Assembly: GCF_003577475.1 (NCBI RefSeq)
Contig: NZ_QPEP01000005.1
Coordinates: 62,001 to 126,000, forward strand
Direction of reading: 5' to 3'
DNA: 64,000 bases
Origin: Salinibius halmophilus
GTDB taxonomy: Bacteria > Pseudomonadota > Gammaproteobacteria > Pseudomonadales > Natronospirillaceae
Below the pieces are notes generated by a model, which was not told the origin of the DNA, made no database searches, and saw only the letters and a program-made list of their open reading frames with translations. Positions 1-9,447 of the stretch are shown here, piece by piece. Numbering within the stretch: the stretch's first letter is position 1; each line of letters opens with the position of its first letter. The position numbers and the translations under genes were made by a program.

Positions 1-267
1 TAGGAACATTGCATGCATGCAATGAGTAACCAATGCATGGAAGCGACTTGAACCAAGTTTAGAAGGGCTTTGTTTTGCCAGGGTTAAATACCGTTGTGCT
101 TTGGCTTGCCAAAAATCTTGCCAATGTGTTTCTAGGTCAGTTGCCCGCAAGATTTTAGCCGCCTCAATGTGTTGCAGCGCCGCTTCAATATCAACTGGAT
201 TGGTACCAAATAGCGTTAAGCGGGTTGTTACAGGTGCCAGTATGTCGCGCAGCCCCCAATGACTCAT
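1..267 (-). CDS. Partial protein of unknown function, C-terminus beyond left edge
   Basis: The frame is open from an ATG at 267 leftwards to the window edge (89 codons, no stop). Its ATG overlaps the stop of the cupin gene upstream (ATGA overlap), so the two are probably co-translated. The visible N-terminus begins MSHWGLRDILAPVT and is helical, with W, H and Y residues spaced as in the N-terminal cap of some alpha/beta hydrolases (FrsA-like). That family guess is weak because no catalytic motif is visible. An 18-bp perfect palindrome lies inside the coding sequence at 7-24. Confidence 0.6.
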   Translation of the reverse strand, partial: MSHWGLRDILAPVTTRLTLFGTNPVDIEAALQHIEAAKILRATDLETHWQDFWQAKAQRYLTLAKQSPSKLGSSRFHALVTHCMHAMFL

Positions 268-572
268 TGCCCACCTCCTGCTAGCTCAATGCCAAGTACT
301 CTGGCGGTATGTTGGGTGGGGTTGTGCATTGTGTGCTGACGGTTTGCTGGCACATAAATTGTTTCATGCTGATTGACGCTATGTTTGGCTTGCTCAATCC
401 AGACATCAATCGTACCAGTGAGCACAACAAATAAGTGCGCACTGTTATGCTGATGGGGTGGAAGTGGGCCGCGCCCGCCTGGCGCAATAAGGGCTAAATC
501 GCCGCGTTTTAAGTCCTCTACCTGCTTAAATAACGGCTGAAATGAAAATCCTGGGTGGGTCGAGTTCGACAT
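264..572 (-). CDS. Small cupin-domain protein
   Basis: This 102-residue protein is about the size of one cupin barrel. The first cupin motif is visible as a Gly-rich turn followed by PPHQHNSAH (residues about 38-46), with two metal-type histidines in HxH spacing. The second motif is PANRQHTMHN (about 75-84). The family folds as a metal-binding beta-barrel used for enzymes or small-ligand sensors; substrate cannot be deduced. The start is supported by an AAGGAAG ribosome site just before the ATG at 572. It overlaps the next gene by four bases in an ATGA junction, implying an operon with the partial gene at the edge. Confidence 0.8.
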   Translation of the reverse strand: MSNSTHPGFSFQPLFKQVEDLKRGDLALIAPGGRGPLPPHQHNSAHLFVVLTGTIDVWIEQAKHSVNQHETIYVPANRQHTMHNPTQHTARVLGIELAGGGQ

Positions 573-789
573 GTTGCTTCCTTTTAATTGCTACACATAT
601 CCTTAGTGGCAGGGCTTAGCGTACTGGCTTTTTTTGTTGCTGGCTACGCCTAGCACCGCATTGAATGGTGTTAATTAATAGGTATATCTTAAATGTATGG
701 TGAGCATAATGCCTGTGAATAAAGGCCGCTAGCGCAAGGTTTGCGGTACTTGTGCATGGTTCAGTGGCGCACCTTGGCGCAATTCAGTG

Positions 790-819
790 TTCAGCTAATG
801 CGGCAAAACCAGCTATAAT
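790..819 (+). promoter_or_regulatory. Candidate sigma-70 promoter of acnB in the 573-872 gap
   Basis: A perfect TATAAT stands at 814-819, about 50 bases before the acnB start. A weak -35 (TTCAGC, 790-795) lies 18 bases upstream. The 300-base divergent gap contains no gene I can support. The acnB start has a good AGGAG site at about 861. Confidence 0.45.
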
Positions 820-872
820 GCGCTCCAGTTGAGCAGAGCATGTTCTAATGAGTTGGGCCAGGAGAGGTTTAT

Positions 873-3677
873 ATGAGTTTATATGCAGAATATTTGGCTG
901 AAATCGAAACCCGTAAAAAGGATCTCGGTTTACACCCAAAACCAATTGACGGCGCTGAGCTGTTAGCAGAAATCATTGAGCAGATTAAAGATACGAACAA
1001 TGAGCATCGTGAAGATTCGCTTAAGTTCTTCATCTACAACACCTTACCAGGCACCACGCCAGCAGCGGGCGTGAAAGCAAAATTCCTCAAGCAAATTGCA
1101 TTGGGTGAAGAGAAGGTCGCTGAGATCACTCCAGAGTTTGCCTTCGAACTTCTGTCACATATGAAAGGTGGCCCATCTGTAGAAGTATTGCTAGACCTTG
1201 CCCTAAGCGATAATGCTGAGGTGGCAAAACCTGCGGCAGAGGTGCTTAAAACTCAGGTGTTCTTGTACGAAGCAGACACCAGCCGTTTAGAAGCAGCATT
1301 TAAAGAAGGCAACCCAATCGCTGAAGAAATTCTTCATAGCTACGCGCAAGCTGAGTTCTTCACCAAGTTACCAGAAGTTGAAGAAACTGTAGAAGTGGTG
1401 ACCTATGTTGCCGCAGTAGGTGATATTTCAACCGACTTACTATCGCCGGGCAACCAAGCGCACTCACGCTCAGACCGTGAACTACATGGTCAGTGTATGA
1501 TCTCGCCAGAAGCACAAGCGAAGATCAAAGCATTGCAAGCTGAGCACCCGGGCAAAAAAGTCATGCTGATTGCTGAGAAAGGCACCATGGGTGTGGGTTC
1601 TTCACGCATGTCGGGCGTGAACAACGTTGCTTTGTGGGCCGGTGAGCCAGCAAGCCCTTATATCCCGTTTGTAAACATGAAGCCAGTTGTGGCCGGCACT
1701 AACGGTATTTCACCAATCTTCCTAACCACGGTAGGCGTAACGGGTGGTATTGGCCTTGACCTGAAAAACTGGGTTAAGAAAGTAGATGCCAACGGCAACG
1801 TTGTGGTAGATGAAAATGGTGACCCAGTACTAGAGCAGGTCTACTCGGTAGACACCGGCACAGTGCTTACGATCAACACCAAAGAGAAAAAGCTGTACAA
1901 AGACGGCGAAGTGGTTGCTGACGTAGCAGACGCGTTTACCCCACAAAAAATGGAATTTATGCGCGCTGGTGGCTCTTACGCTGTGGTATTTGGCAAGCAG
2001 TTGCAAAGCTTTGCGGCGAAAACGCTTGGCATTGAAACACCACTGGTTTACGCACCATCAAAAGAAGTCTCGCATGAAGGTCAAGGCCTAACGGCAGTTG
2101 AAAAAATCTTCAACCAAAATGCCGTTGGCGTTAACTCTGCAACACCTTTGCATGCGGGCTCTGACGTGCGCGTTAAAGTGAACATTGTAGGTTCGCAAGA
2201 CACCACAGGTTTGATGACATCGCAAGAGCTTGAATCGATGGCGGCGACTGTTATTTCTCCAAGCCTTGATGGCGCCTACCAGTCAGGCTGTCACACAGCA
2301 TCTGTTTGGGACAAAAAAGCACAGGCTAACATTCCACGCTTGATGTCGTTTATGAACAAGTTTGGTCTGATTACTGCACGCGATCCTAAAGATCAATATG
2401 CGCCAATGACCGACGTTATTCACAAGGTATTGAACGATATTACCGTTGATGACTGGTCGATCATTATCGGCGGTGACTCGCACACACGTATGTCGAAAGG
2501 CGTTGCCTTTGGTGCCGACTCAGGCACAGTTGCCCTAGCTTTGGCGACCGGTGAATCAGCGATGCCAATTCCAGAGTCAGTGAAAGTCACCTTTAAAGGT
2601 GAAATGGCGGATCACATGGACTTCCGTGATGTGGTGCACGCTACACAAGCGCAGATGCTTAAGCAGTTTGGCGGCGAAAACGTTTTCCAAGGTCGTGTGA
2701 TCGAAGTGCATATTGGTACTCTGCTTGCCGACCAAGCCTTTACCTTCACCGACTGGACTGCAGAAATGAAGGCTAAGGCGTCGATCTGTATTTCAAACGA
2801 TGAAACGTTAATCGGTTCATTGGAGCTGGCGAAGAGCCGTATCCAGATCATGATCGATAAAGGCATGGATAACGAAGCGCAAACGCTACAAGGATTAATT
2901 AACCTAGCAAATAAGCGAATTGACGAAATCAAATCTGGTAGCAAGCCAGCATTGAAGCCAGATAACAATGCCAAGTACTACGCCGAAGTAGTGGTTGACC
3001 TAGACCAGATCAGCGAACCTATGATTGCTGACCCAGACGTCAACAACGATGACCCATCGAAGCGTTACACGCACGATACCATTCGTCCGGTATCGTACTA
3101 CAACGGTGAGAAAACCGTTGATCTAGCGTTTGTTGGTTCGTGCATGGTGCACAAAGGTGACATGCAAATCATCGCTCAGATGTTGAAAAACATCGAAGCT
3201 GACAAGGGCACGGTTGAGTTCAAAGCACCATTGGTAGTAGCACCACCAACGTACAATATTGTCGATGAGCTAAAAGCTGAAGGCGATTGGGAAATTCTGC
3301 AGAAGTACTCGGGTTTTGAGTTCGACGACAGCAATCCGAAAGCTGAAGCGCGTACCAAGTACGAGAACATCATGTACTTAGAGCGTCCAGGCTGTAACCT
3401 TTGCATGGGTAACCAAGAGAAAGCCGAGCCGGGTGATACTGTACTGGCGACATCAACACGCTTGTTCCAAGGCCGTGTTGTTGCCGACAGCAGCGAGAAG
3501 AAGGGTGAGTCTCTATTAGGCTCAACGCCACTAGTCGTGCTTTCGGCTATTCTTGGTCGCACACCAACAATCGATGAATACAAAAATGCAGTACGTGGTA
3601 TCAAGCTTACTGACTTCCGTCCACCGTCAGAGGTGTTAACGGTAGACGTGAAAGCTGATCCTGTTCGCATTATGTAA
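873..3677 (+). CDS. acnB: Aconitate hydratase B (long form)
   Basis: This is the TCA-cycle aconitase of the AcnB family, which interconverts citrate and isocitrate with a [4Fe-4S] cluster and may also act on 2-methylisocitrate. The N-terminal HEAT-like region starts MSLYAEYLAEIETRKKDLG, followed by the swivel and catalytic domains. GGDSHTR (about residues 536-542), GSCMVHKGD and the cysteine pair in RPGCNLCMGNQ mark the substrate and cluster sites. At 934 residues it is about 70 longer than E. coli AcnB (865). The extra length includes a segment around residues 306-345 and another near 820-835. This matches the longer AcnB form I associate with Bacteroidetes. An AGGAG site precedes the start and a terminator follows the stop. 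Confidence 0.96.
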   Translation: MSLYAEYLAEIETRKKDLGLHPKPIDGAELLAEIIEQIKDTNNEHREDSLKFFIYNTLPGTTPAAGVKAKFLKQIALGEEKVAEITPEFAFELLSHMKGGPSVEVLLDLALSDNAEVAKPAAEVLKTQVFLYEADTSRLEAAFKEGNPIAEEILHSYAQAEFFTKLPEVEETVEVVTYVAAVGDISTDLLSPGNQAHSRSDRELHGQCMISPEAQAKIKALQAEHPGKKVMLIAEKGTMGVGSSRMSGVNNVALWAGEPASPYIPFVNMKPVVAGTNGISPIFLTTVGVTGGIGLDLKNWVKKVDANGNVVVDENGDPVLEQVYSVDTGTVLTINTKEKKLYKDGEVVADVADAFTPQKMEFMRAGGSYAVVFGKQLQSFAAKTLGIETPLVYAPSKEVSHEGQGLTAVEKIFNQNAVGVNSATPLHAGSDVRVKVNIVGSQDTTGLMTSQELESMAATVISPSLDGAYQSGCHTASVWDKKAQANIPRLMSFMNKFGLITARDPKDQYAPMTDVIHKVLNDITVDDWSIIIGGDSHTRMSKGVAFGADSGTVALALATGESAMPIPESVKVTFKGEMADHMDFRDVVHATQAQMLKQFGGENVFQGRVIEVHIGTLLADQAFTFTDWTAEMKAKASICISNDETLIGSLELAKSRIQIMIDKGMDNEAQTLQGLINLANKRIDEIKSGSKPALKPDNNAKYYAEVVVDLDQISEPMIADPDVNNDDPSKRYTHDTIRPVSYYNGEKTVDLAFVGSCMVHKGDMQIIAQMLKNIEADKGTVEFKAPLVVAPPTYNIVDELKAEGDWEILQKYSGFEFDDSNPKAEARTKYENIMYLERPGCNLCMGNQEKAEPGDTVLATSTRLFQGRVVADSSEKKGESLLGSTPLVVLSAILGRTPTIDEYKNAVRGIKLTDFRPPSEVLTVDVKADPVRIM

Positions 3678-3695
3678 GCGAAGCTTAGGCATAAG

Positions 3696-3723
3696 TGCGC
3701 ACCTTTGGGTGCGCATTTTTTTT
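3696..3723 (+). terminator. Rho-independent terminator of acnB
   Basis: An 8-bp perfect stem (TGCGCACC / GGTGCGCA) with a short loop is followed by eight T residues, about 20 bases after the acnB stop. Confidence 0.9.
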
Positions 3724-3778
3724 GTCAATCGCGTAATACTTTTTCACTGTCACTAACATTAAACAAACTGGAATACTA

Positions 3779-4114
3779 ATGAGGCTTTCGTATTCACTAT
3801 TAATGGGTAGCCTGTTGCTCATATACGCGTTGGCGATGTTGATTGTGCAATTAATACAGACACCTGAGTTAGCTAGCGAATGGAATCAATGGGCCGCGCC
3901 ACAGTCGGGTATGATCTACACGATTGTTCACCTTAGTTATATCTTGCTGATGCTTGCTGGTTGTGTTGCGCTGGCAACTTGTTACTTAAACCAAATTCTG
4001 CTGCAAATGCCTTGGTTTTTTACCTTGGTATTGATGACGGCATTAACAGGCCTATTAGGCGCTGGTTTGGCCATCGTGCTGTTAATCCACCGTGTATGGG
4101 TCGCTAAGGCCTAA
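3779..4114 (+). CDS. Small membrane protein of unknown function
   Basis: The 111-residue product has three strongly hydrophobic stretches (about residues 5-27, 46-69 and 78-103), predicted as inner-membrane helices. Between the first two is a short polar loop ending WNQWAAPQSG. I do not recognise the family. It sits between acnB, from which a terminator separates it, and a c-di-GMP protein gene 60 bases downstream. It has no strong ribosome site. Co-transcription with the downstream gene is possible but not shown. Confidence 0.65.
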   Translation: MRLSYSLLMGSLLLIYALAMLIVQLIQTPELASEWNQWAAPQSGMIYTIVHLSYILLMLAGCVALATCYLNQILLQMPWFFTLVLMTALTGLLGAGLAIVLLIHRVWVAKA

Positions 4115-4173
4115 AATCTGCCGTTTGTCTACTTGTACTCGCAGCACTCGGATACTTGAACTAGTGTTGTAGC

Positions 4174-6672
4174 ATGGCTACCAATATCAGAGTACATCTT
4201 ACCCGTATTTCGGCAGCGTTGATTGCTGGTTTGATTGCGTTTGCTGTTTTGTGGCAGTTGAATAGTGAGCGATTCAATCTTCGAAAAGCGGAAGTCGAGC
4301 AGTTGCTGGATGGTTACCAACAACGCTTGTCAAGCGAGTTTAGCCGTGCACTGATTAGCGTTGAGGTGTTATCTGGCTTGGCACCTAACGGGCCAAATAC
4401 ACCTGAATACTTCGAAAGAATATCTGCTAGCCTATATCAGCAGCTTGATGGCGTTTTATCGTTACAACTTGCCCCAGGTGGCGTGGTAACTTATCTCTAT
4501 CCAGCTTCCCCTGATTCGGGTGTGTTGGGCAATAATTTGCTTCGTAACCCAGTTACTCAAGCATCCGCTGAACTTGCCATATCTACAAAGCAAATAGTGG
4601 TAGATGGTCCGCGCTCGCTTCAACAAGGTGGCTTAGGTATTGTGGCGCGCCAACCAATATTTATCGAACAATCGTTTTGGGGGTTTGCAACAGCCGTTTT
4701 CAGACTCAACGATTTGCTCGATAATATGGATTTCTCTGAACTATCTAGGGCGGGCTATCAGTTGGCTATTGTTGTTGAGCGCCCAGATAGCAGCCCTTTC
4801 CCTGTATTAAATGGCAATCTTGATACAAACCCAATCAGCAGCACGACACTTCGCCTGGCTAACTTACACTGGGTGTTGTCTATACACAGCGAAAAAAACT
4901 CGTGGATTGGTGAGATTAGGCCTTTAGAAGTATTGATCGCAGCCTTGTTCGTTGCACTGGTGGCAGCCCAAGCTGGCACCACAGTTCAGCTAGTCAGCCA
5001 TAGAGGGTTGCTCAACTCAATTATAGATGCCCGCACACGAGATCTACGCCAGCGAGAAGTGGAGCTAAATCAAGCCCAGCATGTAGCGAAAGTTGGTAGC
5101 TGGTATATGAATCAAGGCGACCTAGTAAGAAGGTTGTCACCACAAGCAATGCGCGTATTATCGATTAACGACAACAAGCAAAACATTGCAGGCTATCAAA
5201 GCCAGGTACTACCGCAGTTTAGAGAAGCTTACTATAGCTTTTTGCAAAGCAGCCAAAATAACACGATTGAATACAAGGTGAATACCAGTGCCGGTGAGCG
5301 GGTCATGCGTGAGGTAATGCATAACGATAATGGCCAACTGGTTGGTACCATTCAAGACATTAGCGAATCGCAAATGCAGCTTGAGCTAATTTGGCAGCAA
5401 TCTCACTTCGATCAGCTGACTGGCCTACCAAACAAACAATATGCCTGCGAGTTGGTACAAAACTATTATAACGCTAGTTCACCATCGTCATTGATTATTG
5501 CCTTAATCGATATCCGTCATTTTAAAGCTGTCAACGATGGTTTAGGGCAGAAAGTTGGCGACGAACTGCTGGTAGCGGTAACCGGCCGATTACAATCCGC
5601 GTTTCCCGATGCGGTTGTGCTAGGGCGTTTTGCCGGTGATGTGTTCTTGTTAGTCCTTGATGACAATAAACTCCACGGCGAGCTGATCGACCTGATACAG
5701 CAGTGCTTTATCAATAGTGTACAGGTAACTGACGCAAAACGCGTCGTGGAAGTTCAGGTGGGACTAGCAAAGCTGCCTCAAGATGGCGTGGAAGTAGTAG
5801 AGGTGATGCGAAATGCAGAAATTGCCCTGCACTCATGCAAACAAAAAAACCATCAGCCCGCTTTTTTATGGTTCAATCCTGAACAACTGCATGCCTTGCA
5901 GGCGTTAGATGAACTAGATCGAAGTTTGCGCACTGCCATTGCCCAGCAACAATTGACCATGGTTTATCAGCCGATCGTTGAGGCCAAAACAAGGAAACTT
6001 GTGAGTGCCGAAGCACTGGTTCGCTGGACCCATCCGGTAGAGGGCGATATCCGTCCCGACATATTTATTGCGCGCGCAGAACAGAACGGGTTAATTTTTT
6101 CGCTAGGTCGGGAAATAATTCAGCTCGTCGCGAGCGATAGCCGTAATTTTGCGAAGAGTAATCTTGGTATGGTGCCATTGAGTATCAATGTGTCGCGTGC
6201 TCAGTTTTTTGATGATGGCTTTAGTGCATTTCTGAATCAACAGTTAACCAGCCAATTTGCCCCGGCACAGGTTGTTTCATTAGAAGTGACTGAGTCTTTT
6301 GAGTTTACTGATTATGCCGGGTTAAGTGCAATCATAGAGTCGGTTGATTACCCAGCACTAAAGTGGTCGTTGGATGATTTTGGGACGGGTTACTCTTCTT
6401 ACAGCGCCATTGGCAAGCTGCCGATAGATAATATTAAGATTGATCGATCGTTTATTGCCCACCTTGAAGAGAGCACAGTCAATCAAAGTATTGTCGCTAA
6501 TATCATTACCATGGCCCACACACTTGGCAAAACTGTAACGGCAGAGGGCGTTGAGACCGAGGGGCAGTGTGAGCTCTTAGTCATGATGCAGTGTGACTAC
6601 TTACAAGGTTACTTGTTTGATAAGCCGCTAGCACCCAACATCCTTATCGAGCGCTATGCAGGAAGAACCTAG
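4174..6672 (+). CDS. CHASE-PAS-GGDEF-EAL protein, probable c-di-GMP phosphodiesterase
   Basis: An N-terminal helix (about residues 10-28) and a second one (about 247-267) flank a periplasmic CHASE-type sensor, recognised by VVTYLYP and the glycine-rich GGLGIVARQPIF. A PAS-like segment follows (about 290-390), then a GGDEF domain (about 405-560) and an EAL domain (about 575-825). The GGDEF signature is degenerate: residues 485-491 read RFAGDVF instead of RxGGDEF, so cyclase activity is unlikely. The EAL side looks intact, with E613-A-L, NVSRAQF, EVTE, DDFGTGYSS and KIDRSFI. The likely role is c-di-GMP hydrolysis controlled by a periplasmic ligand, with the GGDEF part perhaps binding GTP as a regulator. 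The start lacks a clear Shine-Dalgarno. Confidence 0.92.
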   Translation: MATNIRVHLTRISAALIAGLIAFAVLWQLNSERFNLRKAEVEQLLDGYQQRLSSEFSRALISVEVLSGLAPNGPNTPEYFERISASLYQQLDGVLSLQLAPGGVVTYLYPASPDSGVLGNNLLRNPVTQASAELAISTKQIVVDGPRSLQQGGLGIVARQPIFIEQSFWGFATAVFRLNDLLDNMDFSELSRAGYQLAIVVERPDSSPFPVLNGNLDTNPISSTTLRLANLHWVLSIHSEKNSWIGEIRPLEVLIAALFVALVAAQAGTTVQLVSHRGLLNSIIDARTRDLRQREVELNQAQHVAKVGSWYMNQGDLVRRLSPQAMRVLSINDNKQNIAGYQSQVLPQFREAYYSFLQSSQNNTIEYKVNTSAGERVMREVMHNDNGQLVGTIQDISESQMQLELIWQQSHFDQLTGLPNKQYACELVQNYYNASSPSSLIIALIDIRHFKAVNDGLGQKVGDELLVAVTGRLQSAFPDAVVLGRFAGDVFLLVLDDNKLHGELIDLIQQCFINSVQVTDAKRVVEVQVGLAKLPQDGVEVVEVMRNAEIALHSCKQKNHQPAFLWFNPEQLHALQALDELDRSLRTAIAQQQLTMVYQPIVEAKTRKLVSAEALVRWTHPVEGDIRPDIFIARAEQNGLIFSLGREIIQLVASDSRNFAKSNLGMVPLSINVSRAQFFDDGFSAFLNQQLTSQFAPAQVVSLEVTESFEFTDYAGLSAIIESVDYPALKWSLDDFGTGYSSYSAIGKLPIDNIKIDRSFIAHLEESTVNQSIVANIITMAHTLGKTVTAEGVETEGQCELLVMMQCDYLQGYLFDKPLAPNILIERYAGRT

Positions 6673-6674
6673 CG

Positions 6675-8486
6675 TCATTCTACGGTGACAGACTTAGCTA
6701 GGTTCCTCGGTTGGTCAACATCAGTCCCCTTAATTACGGCAACATGATAGGCCAGTAGTTGCAATGGAATGGTGTAGATAATAGGGGCTAGCATTGGCTC
6801 TACTTTTCCCAAGGTTCTTACTTGCATCGTCTCATCACTGTTGAACTGGCACGCGTCGTCGGCAAACACATACAGCAAGCCACCACGGGCCCTAACTTCG
6901 GCGATATTTGAAGCGAGCTTACTTAGTAGCTCGTCATTAGGTGCCACCACCACGACAGGAACGCTGTCATCTATGAGTGCTAACGGTCCATGCTTTAACT
7001 CACCGGCAGCATAGGCATGGGCATGCATATAGGAAATCTCTTTAAGCTTTAGCGCGCCTTCCATTGCTATTGGGTACAAACTGCCACGACCTAGGAAAAT
7101 ACTGTGCGCCTTGTCGTTAAAATCGCACGCAAGTTGCTGAATTGGTTCGTCTAATAACAAGGACTCTTCAATTTTTGATGGCAACGTTGCTAAGGTCTCA
7201 ATGATTTTTTCCGTGTTTCGTATGTCTTTCGCTAGCGCCGCTGTAAGCGCCAGCAAACAGGTCAACTGTGTCGTGAAGGCCTTGGTTGAGGCAACACCAA
7301 CCTCTAAGCCAGCGTGAGTAAGCAATACCCCATCGGCCTCGCGTGCCAAGGATGAAGCAGCAGTATTGGTGACTGCCAATGTGGAGAGATAATCTTGTTT
7401 TTTTGCTTGCCTGAGTGCTGCCAATGTATCGGCCGTTTCCCCCGACTGTGAGATAGCAACCAATAATGCACGGTCTGGAATAACAGGGTGGCGATAGCGA
7501 TATTCGGAAGCAATTTCTACCGAGCAACTAATGCCGGCATATTGCTCTAACCAATATTTAGCAACTAACCCAGCGTGATAAGATGTGCCACAAGCAATGA
7601 TCTGCACATGATTAATTTGGTTAAGGGTATTGGATTGCAATCCCTGCATTTGCAGTGTGTTATCGCTAAGCAGTGGTGCTAGGGTTTGGCGAATTGCGGT
7701 TGGCTGTTCAAAAATCTCCTTCAACATGTAATGCCGAAAGTCACCTTTATTGTTGTCACACGCTGAGCTGTTTACCTCAACCACTGGACGTTGCACAGGT
7801 AAACCATTGGCGCAGTAAATGTCGATCTGGTCTTTAGTAATGCGTGCCACATCACCTTCTTCTAAATAGATAAACAGCCGAGTAACCGGCAATAGGGCCA
7901 TTGGATCCGAGGCAACATAGTGCTCACCCAAGCCAATACCTATAACTAAAGGACTGCCAGAGCGGGCCGCAATCAGTTCGTTTGGATTCAGTGCATCCAT
8001 GACAACCGTGCCATAGGCGCCTTGCAATTGTTTAGTCATCGCTTGCATGGCTTTTAGAGCGTTGCCGGTTCGATGCATTGTTTGATGCATTAAATGCGCG
8101 ATGACCTCTGAGTCAGTCGTAGAAACAAACTCATAGCCAGATTCTTCAAGGTTTTGCCTAAGTACTTGGTGATTTTCGATAATGCCATTATGCACAGCGG
8201 CAATGCGTTGTCGGCTGGTATGAGGATGGGCATTGACCTGCGTCACACTGCCATGGGTTGCCCAGCGAGTATGGGCAATGCCAATGGTGGATTGGCTAGG
8301 CGACTTACTAACCTCTGCTTCTAATAGGTTTACCTTGCCAACCGCCTTGACTGTCTGCAAACTGCCTGTCTCTGATATGTTGCTTAAACCGGCCGAGTCA
8401 TAACCTCGGTACTCTAAAAGTTTCAAGCCACTTAGCAAAATTTTATTAACTGGGCGCTCTGCAACGGCGCCAATGATTCCACACAT
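6675..8486 (-). CDS. glmS: Glutamine--fructose-6-phosphate aminotransferase (isomerizing)
   Basis: GlmS makes glucosamine-6-phosphate from fructose-6-phosphate and glutamine, the entry to peptidoglycan and LPS amino sugars. I placed the start at the ATG at 8486 because the product must begin with the catalytic cysteine (MCGIIGAV). The longer frame to 8720 would bury that cysteine and overlap the divergent transporter gene. The protein is then 603 residues, against 609 in E. coli. The glutaminase domain shows RGYDSAG, and the SIS isomerase domains show SQSGETADT and STKAFTTQ. The C-terminus DVDQPRNLAKSVTVE is canonical. The gene is isolated from glmU and has no ribozyme-like leader. It is convergent with the EAL gene, with only two bases between the stops. 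Confidence 0.97.
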   Translation of the reverse strand: MCGIIGAVAERPVNKILLSGLKLLEYRGYDSAGLSNISETGSLQTVKAVGKVNLLEAEVSKSPSQSTIGIAHTRWATHGSVTQVNAHPHTSRQRIAAVHNGIIENHQVLRQNLEESGYEFVSTTDSEVIAHLMHQTMHRTGNALKAMQAMTKQLQGAYGTVVMDALNPNELIAARSGSPLVIGIGLGEHYVASDPMALLPVTRLFIYLEEGDVARITKDQIDIYCANGLPVQRPVVEVNSSACDNNKGDFRHYMLKEIFEQPTAIRQTLAPLLSDNTLQMQGLQSNTLNQINHVQIIACGTSYHAGLVAKYWLEQYAGISCSVEIASEYRYRHPVIPDRALLVAISQSGETADTLAALRQAKKQDYLSTLAVTNTAASSLAREADGVLLTHAGLEVGVASTKAFTTQLTCLLALTAALAKDIRNTEKIIETLATLPSKIEESLLLDEPIQQLACDFNDKAHSIFLGRGSLYPIAMEGALKLKEISYMHAHAYAAGELKHGPLALIDDSVPVVVVAPNDELLSKLASNIAEVRARGGLLYVFADDACQFNSDETMQVRTLGKVEPMLAPIIYTIPLQLLAYHVAVIKGTDVDQPRNLAKSVTVE

Positions 8487-8607
8487 GATTACTACTCTTG
8501 CCTTGTTGGTTTTTATAATTGGTCTGCATAAATGTAGCCAATAATAAGGCGGTAGAGAATTAATAACGTTTAGACTATGTAGGCCGTGGTGCTCGCTAGG
8601 AGAAAAG

Positions 8608-9447
8608 ATGAAGTTGTTTGGCGCAATTGTGTTTGTCCTGCTAGCGTTCGCTGGCAACTCGTTGCTGGCGCGCATCGCGATGATGGACTCCCATATCGAC
8701 GCCATTAGTTTCACGACCATCAGGCTTGTAAGTGCAGCAGTTATTTTGCTTTGTTTGGTTTCTTGGCGGCAAATTCTTGCAGCGATCTCTTGGCGTCATG
8801 GTGGTTTGTTGTGGCTTTATGCGATTGCCAATACTGTGGCGTTTATTAAGTTGCCAACAGCAACTGGGGCACTGGTGCTCTTTGCCATGGTGCAATTGAC
8901 TATGTTGTTGCTATCTCAACGGCGCGGCGAGAAGTTAAGCGCAATAGGATATATGGGAGCACTATTGGCCCTGGTTGGCTTAGGGGCGTTTTTGTTGCCG
9001 AAAGCGAGTATTGATAATGTTGCATATATCGCCGCAGCAATTGTAGCGGGTGTTGCTTGGGGCGCATACAGTGGTGCCAAACAGCAAGCGAGTCCCGTTG
9101 TGAGTACGGCGGCTAACTTTATTGTCGCCTCTGCCATGATTCTACCCCTGCAAATAGTCTTAATCTCGCAGCTGTCTATCACCCTAGCAGGCGTTTTGTA
9201 TGCTGTGGGTTCTGGTGTGATCACTTCGGCGCTTGGTTATGTTTTATGGTATTGGGTTGTACGCCAAATTAGTGGGGGCTTTGCTGCGACAGTGCAGTTA
9301 TTTGCCCCGGTTATGGCTGCCATCCTTGGCTGGGCATTGATGGGCGAGCAACTTAGCCTAGTTAGTGTTGCGGCCGGTTGTGTTATTTTGCTGGGCATCG
9401 CCATCGTGGCGAGCCAAAAAAGCCGTCGCGCTGAGGAAAATACTTAA
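8608..9447 (+). CDS. EamA/DMT-family transporter
   Basis: The 279-residue protein consists of about ten hydrophobic helices in two homologous halves, the layout of drug/metabolite (EamA) transporters. The glycine-rich ends of each half (LGAFLLPK and [25 protein letters not shown]) fit that family. The substrate cannot be read from sequence. An AGGAGA ribosome site precedes the ATG at 8608. The gene is divergent from glmS and its stop overlaps the stop of the last phn-operon gene by four bases on the other strand. Confidence 0.85.
   Translation: MKLFGAIVFVLLAFAGNSLLARIAMMDSHIDAISFTTIRLVSAAVILLCLVSWRQILAAISWRHGGLLWLYAIANTVAFIKLPTATGALVLFAMVQLTMLLLSQRRGEKLSAIGYMGALLALVGLGAFLLPKASIDNVAYIAAAIVAGVAWGAYSGAKQQASPVVSTAANFIVASAMILPLQIVLISQLSITLAGVLYAVGSGVITSALGYVLWYWVVRQISGGFAATVQLFAPVMAAILGWALMGEQLSLVSVAAGCVILLGIAIVASQKSRRAEENT

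Noticed and set aside
6665-6705. Inverted repeat GAACCTAGC/GCTAGGTTC at the convergent ends of the EAL and glmS genes
   Set aside because: It has a 23-base loop, no T-run and lies inside glmS coding sequence. It is not convincing as a terminator.
8487-8720. N-terminal extension of glmS
   Set aside because: GlmS must start at Met-Cys for its N-terminal nucleophile, and the extension overlaps the divergent transporter gene.
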